64,000 nucleotides of DNA from Nostoc sp. 'Lobaria pulmonaria (5183) cyanobiont' (GCF_002949795.1 NZ_CP026692.1:4510545-4574544), one strand, 5' to 3'; shown: positions 25,304 through 34,475, counted from the first letter of the stretch. Notes: generated by a model not told the origin, from the sequence alone. Numbers and translations: made by a program.

Positions 25304-28300
25304 GTGGTATTACAAGTACAAACAAGCACCTACGAAGCTAAAACCCAAGAAATTGCTAAACAACTTCTAGTAGTAACGCAGGAAAATCGTTCGTTTTTTT
25401 CTTCCCTGCGGGATCAAATGCGTTGGGATGATAAATTACTAGCTTGGGCGATGAGTAATCCTGGGTTGCGGGTGCAACTATTTCGCTTTATAGATACGCT
25501 ACCTGCTTTGCACAGTAAATCAGAAATTGCCTCACATTTACAAGAATATTTAGGCGATGAATCGGTAGAATTACCGTCAGCTTTGAAGGGAATGCTAAAC
25601 TTTGCTAACCCCGACTCTATGCCAGGGCAAGTTGCTGCTACAACTGTTGGTACAGCCGTTGAGACGCTTGCCCATAAATATATTTCTGGGGAAAACATTA
25701 AACAAGTCATCAAAACAGTTGAACGACTACGAAAAGAAAAAATGGCTTTCACTATCGATTTACTCGGTGAAGCCGTAATTACCGAAGCGGAAGCGCAGTC
25801 TTATCTAGAACGCTATCTAGAATTAATCCAACAATTGGTGGAAGCATCAAAGAATTGGGCAGCTATTCCGGCTATTGATGAGGCTGATGGCGAAGCAATC
25901 CCAAAAGTTCAGGTTTCTGTGAAGTTAACGGCGTTTTATTCCCAATTTGACCCATTAGATGCTAAAGGTAGTGAGGAGCGAGTTAGCGATCGCATTCGTA
26001 TTCTCTTACGTCGTGCTAAAGAGTTGGGTGCAGCTGTGCATTTTGATATGGAACAGTATGCTTATAAAGATATAACTTTCAACATCTTGAAAAAACTCTT
26101 ACTAGAAGAAGAGTTTCGGCAACGCACAGATATTGGTATGACAATCCAAGCATATCTGCGTGATAGCGAACAAGATACCGAAGACTTAATTTCTTGGTTG
26201 AAACAGCGCGGTTATCCCTTAACAATTCGCTTGGTGAAAGGCGCATATTGGGATCAAGAAACGATTAAAGCAGCGCAGAAGCATTGGAAACAGCCAGTTT
26301 ACAACGACAAAGCCGCAACTGATGCTAACTTTGAAACCATCACTCAGTTGTTGTTAGAAAATCATCAATATGTCTATTCTGCCATTGGTAGCCATAACGT
26401 GCGATCGCACTCTCGCGCCATTGCCATAGCTGAAAGTTTAAATGTCCCTCGCCGTCGCTTTGAATTACAAGTCCTCTACGGTATGGGTGATAAAGTTGCC
26501 AAGGCGTTGGTTGATAAAGGTTATCGGGTGAGAGTTTACTGTCCCTATGGTGAATTATTACCTGGGATGGCCTATTTAATTCGGCGATTGTTGGAAAATA
26601 CAGCTAATAGTTCTTTTTTACGGCAAAATCTCGAAAATCGTCCGATTGAGGAATTATTAGCGCCGCCGATTGTCAAAGAGGAGAAGAACGTACAGACGCG
26701 ATTAATCGCGTCTCTTCAAACTCCTGACTCTCATTTCCTCGGTGCTGCTGATACCGATTACGCTGAGGAAGAGGTGAGAACGAAAGCGGCGCAAGCTTTC
26801 CAAAACGTTCGCCAACAACTTGGTAAAACTTATTTACCGCTAATTAATGGAGAATATGTTAATCCACCGGAATTTGTTGATTCTCTCAATCCTTCTAAGT
26901 TCAGTGAGGTAATTGGTAAAGTTGGGTTGATTAGCGTTGAACAAGCAGAACAGGCGATGCAAGCTGCCAAAGCGGCATTTCCTGGGTGGAAGAAAACACC
27001 AGCTAAACAACGCGCTGATATTTTGCGGAAAGCGGGTGATTTGATGGAACTCCGCCGCGCTGAACTTTCAGTTTGGATAGTTTTGGAAGTTGGGAAACCA
27101 GTTAAGGAAGCTGATGGAGAGGTTTCGGAAGCGATAGACTTTTGTCGTTACTACGCTGATGAGATAGAACGGTTAGAAAAAGGTGTGAATTACGACATAC
27201 CTGGTGAAACTAATCATTATATTTACCAGCCACGGGGGATTGCTGTAGTAATTTCTCCCTGGAATTTCCCGCTAGCGATCGCTTGTGGAATGACTGTTGC
27301 AGCTTTGGTTTCCGGCAATTGCACTCTCCTCAAACCTGCGGAAACGTCTTCTGTGATTGCAGCGAAACTCACAGAAATCTTAGTAGACGCTGGTTTGCCC
27401 AAAGGTGTATTTCAATACGTACCTGGCAAGGGTTCGCAAGTCGGCGCTCATTTGGTAAATCATCCAGATACTCATGTAATTGCTTTTACGGGTTCTCAAG
27501 AAGTAGGTTGTAGAATTTACGCAGAAGCGGCAATTTTGAAACCCGGACAAAAGCACATGAAACGCGTGATTGCTGAAATGGGCGGCAAGAATGCCATCAT
27601 TGTCGATGAAAGTGCTGATTTAGACCAAGCTGTTGTGGGGATAGTGCAGTCAGCATTTGGTTATAGCGGCCAAAAATGTTCTGCCGCCTCCAGGGTGATT
27701 GTGCTGCAACCGATTTATGATGCCTTTGTGCAACGGTTGGTAGAAGCGACAAAATCCTTGAACATTGGGGAAGCAGAGTTACCAAGTACACAAGTTGGGC
27801 CGGTAATTGATGCTAATGCCCGCGATCGCATCCGCGAGTATATTGAGAAGGGTAAGGCAGAAGCAGAAGTGGCGTTGGAATTACCAGCACCCGAACAAGG
27901 ATATTTTATCGGGCCAGTTATTTTTAGTGAAGTATCACCAAATGCGGTAATTTCCCAGGAAGAGATTTTTGGCCCTGTGCTGGCGGTAATTCGGGTGAAA
28001 GATTTCCAGGAAGCGTTAGCAGTCGCCAACGGTACAAATTACGCCTTAACTGGCGGACTTTATTCTAGAACGCCTTCGCACATTCAACAGGCGCAGACAG
28101 AGTTTGAAGTCGGTAATTTGTACATCAACCGCAATATTACCGGAGCGATCGTTGGACGGCAACCCTTTGGTGGATTCAAACTTTCTGGAGTAGGTTCTAA
28201 AGCAGGTGGCCCCGATTACTTACTGCAATTTTTAGAACCACGCGCGGTGACAGAAAATATTCAACGTCAAGGTTTTGCACCAATTGAAGGAGCAGATTAA
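25304..28300 (+). CDS. putA: Bifunctional proline dehydrogenase / P5C dehydrogenase PutA
   Basis: The 998-residue enzyme oxidises proline to glutamate in two steps. The proline dehydrogenase half (about residues 80-450) contains TIRLVKGAYWDQE and RRFELQVLYGMGD, which bind flavin and substrate. The aldehyde dehydrogenase half (about 515-985) contains SPWNFPLA, EMGGKNAIIVDESAD and the catalytic GYSGQKCSAASR. GTG 25304 was preferred to TTG 25262 because CGGAG is 10 bases upstream and VLQVQTSTYEAKTQE matches a plausible N-terminus. There is no DNA-binding N-terminal domain, so this is a minimal PutA. An in-frame repeat insertion lies in the linker (26694-26713). Confidence 0.95.
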   Translation: MVLQVQTSTYEAKTQEIAKQLLVVTQENRSFFSSLRDQMRWDDKLLAWAMSNPGLRVQLFRFIDTLPALHSKSEIASHLQEYLGDESVELPSALKGMLNFANPDSMPGQVAATTVGTAVETLAHKYISGENIKQVIKTVERLRKEKMAFTIDLLGEAVITEAEAQSYLERYLELIQQLVEASKNWAAIPAIDEADGEAIPKVQVSVKLTAFYSQFDPLDAKGSEERVSDRIRILLRRAKELGAAVHFDMEQYAYKDITFNILKKLLLEEEFRQRTDIGMTIQAYLRDSEQDTEDLISWLKQRGYPLTIRLVKGAYWDQETIKAAQKHWKQPVYNDKAATDANFETITQLLLENHQYVYSAIGSHNVRSHSRAIAIAESLNVPRRRFELQVLYGMGDKVAKALVDKGYRVRVYCPYGELLPGMAYLIRRLLENTANSSFLRQNLENRPIEELLAPPIVKEEKNVQTRLIASLQTPDSHFLGAADTDYAEEEVRTKAAQAFQNVRQQLGKTYLPLINGEYVNPPEFVDSLNPSKFSEVIGKVGLISVEQAEQAMQAAKAAFPGWKKTPAKQRADILRKAGDLMELRRAELSVWIVLEVGKPVKEADGEVSEAIDFCRYYADEIERLEKGVNYDIPGETNHYIYQPRGIAVVISPWNFPLAIACGMTVAALVSGNCTLLKPAETSSVIAAKLTEILVDAGLPKGVFQYVPGKGSQVGAHLVNHPDTHVIAFTGSQEVGCRIYAEAAILKPGQKHMKRVIAEMGGKNAIIVDESADLDQAVVGIVQSAFGYSGQKCSAASRVIVLQPIYDAFVQRLVEATKSLNIGEAELPSTQVGPVIDANARDRIREYIEKGKAEAEVALELPAPEQGYFIGPVIFSEVSPNAVISQEEIFGPVLAVIRVKDFQEALAVANGTNYALTGGLYSRTPSHIQQAQTEFEVGNLYINRNITGAIVGRQPFGGFKLSGVGSKAGGPDYLLQFLEPRAVTENIQRQGFAPIEGAD
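26694..26713. repeat. Perfect 20-bp palindrome inside putA
   Basis: AGACGCGATTAATCGCGTCT is a perfect palindrome translated as QTRLIAS within EEKNVQTRLIASLQTPDSH. It lies in the linker between the two enzyme domains, where extra residues are tolerated. The same family flanks the M50 protease gene (2788-2856) and enters recJ (35401-35428). Confidence 0.9.
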
Positions 28301-28302
28301 AC

Positions 28303-28459
28303 TAACGTGAATTCCACGGCTCATATAGTGTCCGTCTAATTAGGACAATCAAAACACCTCTCCCTGATTTTACTGCGTAAAACCCTTCCTGTCTGACTTA
28401 CAAAGGGACAGATTTACACTTTCGTTCAAAGCAGGGAGAGGTGTATCAAACTCACGTTA
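28303..28459. mobile_element. Short element with nested inverted repeats after putA
   Basis: TAACGTGA (28303-28310) and its complement (28452-28459) bound a 157-bp segment. Inside, ACACCTCTCCCTG (28354-28366) is perfectly inverted at 28432-28444. No coding capacity exists. The structure is that of a small non-autonomous element or a REP cluster; it may also end putA transcription. Confidence 0.55.
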
Positions 28460-28493
28460 AACTAAAATAGGTAGTAACCTCAAAGAGAGTTTC

Positions 28494-28940
28494 ATGAGTA
28501 ATTTAGTTATAAACATTGCTGAATTACCTGAAGATTTTCCGGCAATTCAAGCAATTAGAAAATCAGTTTTTCAAGAAGAACAAGGGGTAGATCCTGCTTT
28601 AGAATTTGATGGCAAAGATGAAATATCCGATCATCTAATTGCTTATTTAAATCTGGAAGCTGTGGGTACTGCCAGAATCAGATATTTAGATGATAAAACT
28701 GCTAAAATAGAAAGGTTAGCTGTTTTATCGATAGTTAGAGGGCAGGGTATTGGTAAAAAAATTATGGAAAATGCCCTACAGGTGATAGCTAACCAAAATA
28801 TTCCAGAAGTAGTGATTCATGCTCAAGAATATGTGAAAGACTTATACAAGAAACTCGATTTTGTAGAAGAAGGAGAAATATTTGAAGAAGCTAGTATTCT
28901 CCATGTTAAAATGAGAAAAAAGTTTACACAGCTAAATTAA
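28494..28940 (+). CDS. GNAT-family N-acetyltransferase
   Basis: The 148-residue protein has the GNAT fold: an early RKSVFQEEQGVDPALEFDGK segment, the central AKIERLAVLSIVRGQGIGKK with the acetyl-CoA-binding R/QxxGxG/A loop, and a C-terminal VIHAQEYVKDLYKKLDFVEE strand-helix. This sub-type resembles the ElaA/YjcF-like acetyltransferases. Acceptor is unknown. The gene is short, AT-richer than putA and uncoupled from it. Confidence 0.85.
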   Translation: MSNLVINIAELPEDFPAIQAIRKSVFQEEQGVDPALEFDGKDEISDHLIAYLNLEAVGTARIRYLDDKTAKIERLAVLSIVRGQGIGKKIMENALQVIANQNIPEVVIHAQEYVKDLYKKLDFVEEGEIFEEASILHVKMRKKFTQLN

Positions 28941-28998
28941 AAATATATAGTAATTTTTTTCACGAATTGTTCGTACAAAAATGTATTTTTATGGGCAA

Positions 28999-31224
28999 TT
29001 AACTCAAATATTTCATCAGGATTGACTCTAGCTGGACTATCCGAATTGGCTTAACAAGGTAATCATTAAGACTACCTGGTAACGTGGCAATTTCCTCCTC
29101 TAAAAGTTCGCTAAAGGTCATCATTATAATCGGTAAATGTTTCCGATAAGGCTCTTTTGTAAGGATATTTAGCAAATTCCCGATATGAACATTTTTTACT
29201 AACTGGAAATCAAAAAAAACTAAATCTGGTTGGAAGCTTTCTACCTGTTTCAAAAATTCGTTAGCATTATCTATCCATTTGACTTGGTAGCCAATTGTGT
29301 GGAGATAATCTTGCAACAGTGTTGCAGTGTTTTCCTCTTCTTCTACAAGCAAAATAGTTTTATTTGTGGGAATAACAGGAGAAGAGGAGAATAAGGAGGA
29401 CGAGGTAAAATTTGCTTCCTCTTCTGTCTCATCTACCTCATCTATCTCATCTTCCTCATTTTCCAGACGCTCTGGATTTGGTAGAAACAGAGTGAACTGA
29501 CTGCCCTTTCCTAAAGTTGATGTAAAGGTGACATCTCCACCATGTAAACGTGCTAATTTGCGTGTCAAGGCTAAACCCAAACCAGTGCCTTCATACTGCC
29601 GATTTAACCGACTGTCAAGTTGTTTAAACGGTTCAAATATAAATTGAAACTGGCTTGAATCTATACCAATGCCAGTATCTGAAACTGTAAACGTTATCCC
29701 TTGTGGTACTTTTTTGACTAGCAGCGATACTTCACCTGCTGGAGTGAATTTAATGGCATTGCTCAGCAGGTTGAGTAGCATTTGCTTGATGCGCCGTTCA
29801 TCAGCAACGCAAATATCAGCTTCTCGGTCAATTTTATATGTGAGTTGCAATCCCTTTTCTGAGGCGCGATCGCGCACTGTCCAGATGGCATAATTACATA
29901 TATCTGACACTAACAAAGATGATAATAACAGTTCTTCCTTACCTGCTTCTACTTTAGATAAGTCAAGGATATCGTTAATCACTGCCAGTAGATGTTCGCC
30001 ACTACTATATATACAACTTACATATTCGTTCTGCTTTTCATTCAAAGAGCCAACTATTTCTTGTTGCAGTAACTGTGACAAACCCATAATCGCATTCAGA
30101 GGCGTCCGCAACTCATGGCTCATAGTTGCTAAAAATTCACTTTTTGCCCGACTGGCAGCTTCTGCTGCTTGAGAAGCACGTATTTTCAACTCTGTTTGCT
30201 TACGTTCAGTAATATCCTCAATCATCGCTAGAAAAAACTCAGGTTCACCATTGCTGCCTGGTATAACAGAAACAGAGATATGAGTCCAAACTAAGCTACC
30301 ATTTTGATGCTGGCAGCGTCTTTCGATCTCAATCCGATGTCTTTCGACAAGCTGTTCCTGATGTTTGGAGGGTTGTAAACCTTCCCTCGAAGTTCTCTTT
30401 AAGTCCGTGCGAATTCCTGACATCAGTTGTTTGTAAAGTTTTAAATCTTCCCTTTCTATGGAAATGTAATCTGTAAAGCGCTTGCCGTATAACTCTTCTT
30501 GGCTGTATCCTAAAATTTCGCACAGTGCCAGATTAGTATCGACTATCTGCGCTTTCATATCTATAAGTCCAATGCCGATAGAGGAACGCTCAAAAATCGC
30601 CCGAAATTGTGCCTCACTCTGTCGCAGTGCTTCCTGTACAATGTTTCGCTCGCTCGCTTCCATAGCCAGCGTCACAAAATCTGTAATCGAACCAGCAAAA
30701 GTCTCTTCTTCTAAAGTCCATTGGCGAGCTTCGCCTATGTGTTCGTGACACACTACGCCTACCAAATGACCCTCTAGCCAAATTGGTGCATCTAGTATAG
30801 ATGTGATGCCCAAAACTGAAAGATAAGACTCTGATAATTCTTGGGTTCTGATGTCGTTTCTGGCATCATCTACGGCAATGGTACGTTCCTCTTCTAAAGC
30901 CTGAAAATAAGCAGGAAAATTTGTTTTTAAAAGCGAGTTACCAAAGGTATGCTCCTTAGTCCTGACATCATATAAATCGATGCATTCAATTTTTGAACGT
31001 TCTTCATTATATAACCATACCCCAACTCGCTCTACTAACAGCGTCCGAGCAGCAGTTTCTGTGATTTCCCTCAACACCGCATTGAGATTACCTTGCTGAA
31101 ATGTCTTGCTTCTTGCCAGTTGCACCAGCGTCTGGCTTTGTCTTCGCCGACTATTTTCTCTGATTCGTGAAGCCTCTTGGGCCTGGTTGTGCTCTGTAAT
31201 ATCTCTAGCTGACACCACCTGCAT
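28999..31224 (-). CDS. Hybrid sensor histidine kinase (GAF-PAS-HisKA-HATPase-receiver)
   Basis: The 741-residue product has in order: a remnant of a PAS C-terminal end (MQVVSARDITEHNQAQ), a GAF domain (about residues 45-195; LVERVGVWLYNEER), a PAS domain (about 203-345; IFERSSIGIGLIDM), HisKA with the phospho-His in MSHELRTPLNAIMG (about 367-380), HATPase_c (DTGIGI, GTGLGLALTRKLA) and a C-terminal receiver (ILLVEEEENTATLL, DLVFFDFQL). No membrane segment is present. In-frame stop codons upstream of 31224 interrupt sequence that still looks like a PAS domain (LYKDSSTFSVELQVQIISS), so the gene is probably truncated at its 5' end. Output partner is unknown. Confidence 0.88.
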   Translation of the reverse strand: MQVVSARDITEHNQAQEASRIRENSRRRQSQTLVQLARSKTFQQGNLNAVLREITETAARTLLVERVGVWLYNEERSKIECIDLYDVRTKEHTFGNSLLKTNFPAYFQALEEERTIAVDDARNDIRTQELSESYLSVLGITSILDAPIWLEGHLVGVVCHEHIGEARQWTLEEETFAGSITDFVTLAMEASERNIVQEALRQSEAQFRAIFERSSIGIGLIDMKAQIVDTNLALCEILGYSQEELYGKRFTDYISIEREDLKLYKQLMSGIRTDLKRTSREGLQPSKHQEQLVERHRIEIERRCQHQNGSLVWTHISVSVIPGSNGEPEFFLAMIEDITERKQTELKIRASQAAEAASRAKSEFLATMSHELRTPLNAIMGLSQLLQQEIVGSLNEKQNEYVSCIYSSGEHLLAVINDILDLSKVEAGKEELLLSSLLVSDICNYAIWTVRDRASEKGLQLTYKIDREADICVADERRIKQMLLNLLSNAIKFTPAGEVSLLVKKVPQGITFTVSDTGIGIDSSQFQFIFEPFKQLDSRLNRQYEGTGLGLALTRKLARLHGGDVTFTSTLGKGSQFTLFLPNPERLENEEDEIDEVDETEEEANFTSSSLFSSSPVIPTNKTILLVEEEENTATLLQDYLHTIGYQVKWIDNANEFLKQVESFQPDLVFFDFQLVKNVHIGNLLNILTKEPYRKHLPIIMMTFSELLEEEIATLPGSLNDYLVKPIRIVQLESILMKYLS

Positions 31225-31673
31225 TACTTGCCCTCAAGAAGAAATAATTTGGACTTGCAGTTCTACGGAAAAAGTAGAACTATCTTTGTATAACTACAAT
31301 TACTTGGTATGGTTTTTCATAACCGGAAAGTATAATTTTTCTAATCAAATTTTATGATTCTGGTTAATTAGTTATAAGCTAAATTTTGCTCATTACTTCT
31401 ATTACTTCATACCAGTGGTTTTTGCCAGGGGATAATTAGCATTTCAAGTAATTTCACTATCAAGTAATTCTACTATCAAGTAGTATAAGTAGTATAGTAT
31501 TTTTAATTTGGGACTGGGGAATATTAAAGACTCTTCCCAATACTCAATCCCCAGTTCAACTTCTAGCTTAGTACTGACTAGCAAAATACCCTTGATTCTC
31601 CTAGAGAAAGATACCTAATGACTCAAATTCTGCCAAACTTAAGGTAACGGCAGCTTTTGTGGAGGTGGAGCAG
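31225..31673. other. Region upstream of the kinase and BtuF-like gene, with decayed PAS sequence
   Basis: The minus strand from 31225 to about 31320 still encodes PAS-like residues with two or more stop codons. The rest is AT-rich. A stem ACTGGGGA/TCCCCAGT lies at about 31512-31558, and repeats of ATCAAGTA(A/G)T occur at about 31440-31490. GGAGGTGGAG at 31661-31670 is the ribosome binding site of the next gene. Confidence 0.5.
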
Positions 31674-32600
31674 ATGACAGATAGTGATGTGAGAATTGTT
31701 TCTCTAATTCCTGGTGGAACAGAGATTTTAGCGACACTAGGATTGGTTAATGCTATTGTAGGGCGATCGCACGAATGCGATTATCCTCCAGAAATCCTCA
31801 ATCGTCCCATTTGTACCCAAGCACGTTTAAACAGTGATGCCTCCAGCAGCCAAATTCACGACGAAGTGAACAGTTTATTGCAATCTGCTCTTAGCATTTA
31901 TGAAATTAAAACAGATGTTTTAGAGCAATTGCAGCCTACCCACATTCTCACTCAAGACCAGTGCGACGTTTGTGCTGTCAGCTTACACGATGTTGAAAAG
32001 GCAGTTGCTACACTCATTGACAGTAAACCTCAGATTATTTCTTTACAACCCAATATTCTCCAGGATGTTTGGGCTGACATTGAGCGAGTCGGCAATACCT
32101 TTGGCGTAGACTCGGTAAAAGTCTTAGGAAATTTAGAAGCTCGCGTCAAAATTTGTCAGCAAAAAATCCAAGGACTTTCTTTAGATGAAGTGCCTACTGT
32201 CGCCTGTATCGAGTGGACTGATCCTTTAATGGTCGCCGCTAATTGGATTCCTGAATTAGTTAACTTAGCAGGAGGACAGTCTCTATTTTGCGCTACAGGT
32301 CAGCCTTCTCCGATCTTGCCGTGGGAAACACTATTAACAACTAATCCCGATGTAATTGTTTTTATGCCTTGTGGCTTTGATTTAAATCGTACTCGCCAAG
32401 AAGCCAATTTATTAACTCAACGTCCAGAGTGGGAAAAACTACACGCTACCGAAGCTGGTAGAGTCTACATTACTGATGGCAATTCTTACTTCAATCGTCC
32501 AGGACCGCGACTGGTAGATTCTCTAGAAATTTTGGCAGAGATTTTGCATCCAGAAATTTTTCAATACGGCTACAAAGGAACTGGTTGGGAACCTTTGTAA
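31674..32600 (+). CDS. Cobalamin-binding-type periplasmic binding protein homologue (BtuF-like)
   Basis: The 308-residue protein has the class III (helical backbone) substrate-binding fold: RIVSLIPGGTEILATLGLVN at the start, a central THILTQDQCDVCAVS segment and NPDVIVFMPCGFDLNRTRQE. These match the cobalamin-binding protein family annotated as BtuF-like. No signal peptide or lipobox is visible with any start, so it may act in the cytoplasm or be mis-targeted. ATG 31674 follows a strong GGAGG. No permease or ATPase is adjacent. There is no cobalamin riboswitch signature upstream. Confidence 0.8.
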   Translation: MTDSDVRIVSLIPGGTEILATLGLVNAIVGRSHECDYPPEILNRPICTQARLNSDASSSQIHDEVNSLLQSALSIYEIKTDVLEQLQPTHILTQDQCDVCAVSLHDVEKAVATLIDSKPQIISLQPNILQDVWADIERVGNTFGVDSVKVLGNLEARVKICQQKIQGLSLDEVPTVACIEWTDPLMVAANWIPELVNLAGGQSLFCATGQPSPILPWETLLTTNPDVIVFMPCGFDLNRTRQEANLLTQRPEWEKLHATEAGRVYITDGNSYFNRPGPRLVDSLEILAEILHPEIFQYGYKGTGWEPL

Positions 32601-32732
32601 AGAAGAATTCACAACTCAGGAGTCAGAATTCAGTATGAATTCAAGTCCGGCTGAGTGAGATTGGTTCAAAACCTTGGCGCGTTCCAATCGCCCACGAACA
32701 ATAATTCTGATTTCTGGATTCTGAATTCTTCT
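32601..32732. terminator. Bidirectional inverted repeat between convergent genes
   Basis: AGAAGAATTCA (32601-32611) is repeated inverted at 32722-32732, immediately abutting both stop codons. Further complementary pieces (CAGAATTCAG/CTGATTTCTG) lie inside. It could stop transcription from both sides. Confidence 0.5.
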
Positions 32733-33035
32733 CTAAGGTGTTTGTTCAGAATCTACCGATGGTTCATTGTTAAATAACAGCAGGCGTGCAGCAAGAATGG
32801 CAAATCCGACAGCCGCGATCGCTTTTAAAACACGTGTAGGTAATAATTCGGCTACTGCACCCCCTGCTAACGATCCCAACAGGCTTGTCAACAGCAATGC
32901 GCCTGCTGCACCAAAAAATACTGCACGTGGAGAATTAGAACGTCCTGAAAGTGCGATCGCCGCTAGCTGACTTTTGTCACCCAATTCTGATAAAAAAACC
33001 GTAATAAAGCTCAGTCCTAAAAGATGCCAATCCAT
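32733..33035 (-). CDS. Half-size TMEM165/GDT1-family cation transporter subunit (second)
   Basis: The product from ATG 33035 is 100 residues with three hydrophobic helices and the family motif ELGDKSQ (residues 16-22). GDT1 proteins normally carry two such halves; cyanobacterial members export manganese. Here two half-length genes are adjacent and would form a heteromer. The longer open frame to 33179 overlaps the neighbouring gene and adds unrelated residues from an ATTAGTCATT repeat, so the internal start is preferred. MDWHLLGLSFITVFLSELGD is a good family N-terminus. Confidence 0.85.
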   Translation of the reverse strand: MDWHLLGLSFITVFLSELGDKSQLAAIALSGRSNSPRAVFFGAAGALLLTSLLGSLAGGAVAELLPTRVLKAIAAVGFAILAARLLLFNNEPSVDSEQTP

Positions 33036-33073
33036 ATTATTTAGGGGGGAGATTAATGACCAATAACTAATGA

Positions 33074-33538
33074 CTAATGACCAATAAATACATCCCAAAA
33101 TAGCATTAGAGAAATTACCAACAGCATTACGCCGGCTGATTTTTCTACAGTTTTTGGGCTGAGTCGATTGGCTATCCAACTACCTAAAAGCACACCTAAT
33201 AAGCTGGTAGTTATTAGCGCCGCCGCAGATCCAATAAATACCACCCACGGCGAATGAGATTGTGCGCTCATTAACAGAGTGGATAGCTGAGTTTTATCTC
33301 CAATTTCTGCTAGAAAAATAGTTACAAAAGTCGTACCAAAAATTACTAACGCTGATTGCTGCTTTTGAGGACTATCGGCAATTACAGGCTGAACTGACGA
33401 AGCGATCGCGGGAGTTAAGTTAAAATCATTGCTGTCTTCCAGTTCTAGCTCGATCTCAGTCTGAGATATGCCAGAAATCTCCAAAGGTACAGAGTCAAGT
33501 TTCACAGGTAGTAGTTTTGGTTGCAAGGGTCTTTTCAT
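33074..33538 (-). CDS. Half-size TMEM165/GDT1-family cation transporter subunit (first)
   Basis: The 154-residue product has a 65-residue polar N-terminal extension, then three helices with the motif EIGDKTQ (about residues 78-84), the cation-coordinating signature of the UPF0016/GDT1 family. With the next gene (38 bases downstream) it probably forms a two-subunit Mn2+ (or Ca2+) exchanger in the thylakoid or plasma membrane. The acidic N-terminal stretch (TEIELELEDSNDF) is unusual and may be cytoplasmic. Confidence 0.87.
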   Translation of the reverse strand: MKRPLQPKLLPVKLDSVPLEISGISQTEIELELEDSNDFNLTPAIASSVQPVIADSPQKQQSALVIFGTTFVTIFLAEIGDKTQLSTLLMSAQSHSPWVVFIGSAAALITTSLLGVLLGSWIANRLSPKTVEKSAGVMLLVISLMLFWDVFIGH

Positions 33539-33602
33539 ATTTCTATCATTTTCTCAGATTTTTGTCATAAATTGCAACCCACACAAAAAAGGAGGTTGGG
33601 TG

Positions 33603-33953
33603 TCAAAGGCCAACAGCTTTGTCGAAGCGTAGTATTTCTAAACTGCGATCGCCATAAACTCCTTCTATTTGCTGGCGACAGCAGTCAATAGCAAAATCGT
33701 TGACTTCTTCTGGTTCAACCCCATACATATCTTGAAACACTTCTGATTCCACACGGCAGAAGCGCGGACGATTGGGGTAGATGCGACATTCTCGCGTGGT
33801 GTGGTCGAAATTAACGCACCATCCCCCTTCGCCTACCATGCTGAGGTAGAGTTCTAGTTCTGGTGGAGAGAGATACTCTTCCAAGTCTGGACGCTCTGCT
33901 GGATCGAGATTACAGCACGCTCCACATTGCTTTACACATTGCCAAGTTGACAT
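33603..33953 (-). CDS. YkgJ-family cysteine-cluster protein
   Basis: The 116-residue protein contains CVKQCGACCNLDPAERPDL (residues 6-24), GGWCVNFDHTTRECRIYPNR (43-62), RFCRVE and DCCRQQ, a spaced cysteine pattern of the UPF0153/YkgJ family, thought to bind iron-sulfur or zinc. Function is not established. It is a single gene between the GDT1 pair and psb30. Start ATG 33953 gives a complete first cluster. Confidence 0.85.
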   Translation of the reverse strand: MSTWQCVKQCGACCNLDPAERPDLEEYLSPPELELYLSMVGEGGWCVNFDHTTRECRIYPNRPRFCRVESEVFQDMYGVEPEEVNDFAIDCCRQQIEGVYGDRSLEILRFDKAVGL

Positions 33954-33983
33954 TTTGAATTAGGGATTAGGGATCAGGGAGCA

Positions 33984-34016
33984 GGGAGTGGGGAGTGGGG
34001 AGTGGGGAGTGGGGAG
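33984..34016. repeat. GGGGAGT heptanucleotide repeat
   Basis: At least four head-to-tail heptamers GGGGAGT follow a GGGAGCAGGGAG lead. The same core is used in the cpcC-cpcC inverted repeat and, as GGGGAGCA, inside coding genes. STRR-type element. Confidence 0.85.
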
Positions 34017-34240
34017 CCGAACGCGAGAAGGGAGCAGGGGGACAATTCCTCTCGTCTGCACCCTTCGCCCTACCCCTGTGCCTCTTCTGCCCAATTCCCC
34101 TATTTTACGTTTTTATGTCTTTTCTTATAATTTTGTTAAGTAAATTAAATCTAACAGGCCATAGCCAGATATGATCGATTTCGGGTTGTTCTAATTAAGT
34201 TATTGAATTTTTTAAGACTATTGGGAGGAGAAAAGGAAAA

Positions 34241-34375
34241 ATGTTTGACTCTTTGTTTAACGCTTTTACCAGTATCAATTGGGAAGTTATTTTCCAATTG
34301 CTGTCCGTGGCACTAATTGTAATTGCTGGGCCAGTGGTAATCTTTTTGCTGGCATTTCGCAACGGCAACCTATAA
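34241..34375 (+). CDS. psb30: Photosystem II small subunit Psb30 (Ycf12)
   Basis: A 44-residue single-helix membrane protein. It has the near-invariant core NWEVIFQL followed by [20 protein letters not shown] and a short GNL tail, diagnostic of Ycf12/Psb30, a peripheral helix of the photosystem II core near cytochrome b559. GGAGGAG at 34224-34230 is a strong ribosome binding site 10 bases before the ATG. It is a monocistronic gene flanked by repeats. Confidence 0.93.
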   Translation: MFDSLFNAFTSINWEVIFQLLSVALIVIAGPVVIFLLAFRNGNL

Positions 34376-34376
34376 G

Positions 34377-34475
34377 AGTGCTGAGTGCTGACTAAGGAAT
34401 TAACAGTTAAGAGTTAGGAGTGAGAAGTGAATTAAGAATTCATAACTCATAACTCATAACTCAGCACTCAGTACT
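34377..34475. repeat. Inverted repeat and AACTCAT heptamers after psb30
   Basis: AGTGCTGAGTGCTGA (34377-34391) is inverted at 34461-34475 with one mismatch. Between the arms are three AACTCAT heptamers (34445-34462) and a GTTAGGAGT segment. The right arm enters the last codons of recJ on the other strand. The structure could end transcription of psb30. Confidence 0.75.

Noticed and set aside
31225..31673. Cobalamin riboswitch ahead of the BtuF-like gene
   Set aside because: None of the conserved cobalamin riboswitch boxes could be found.
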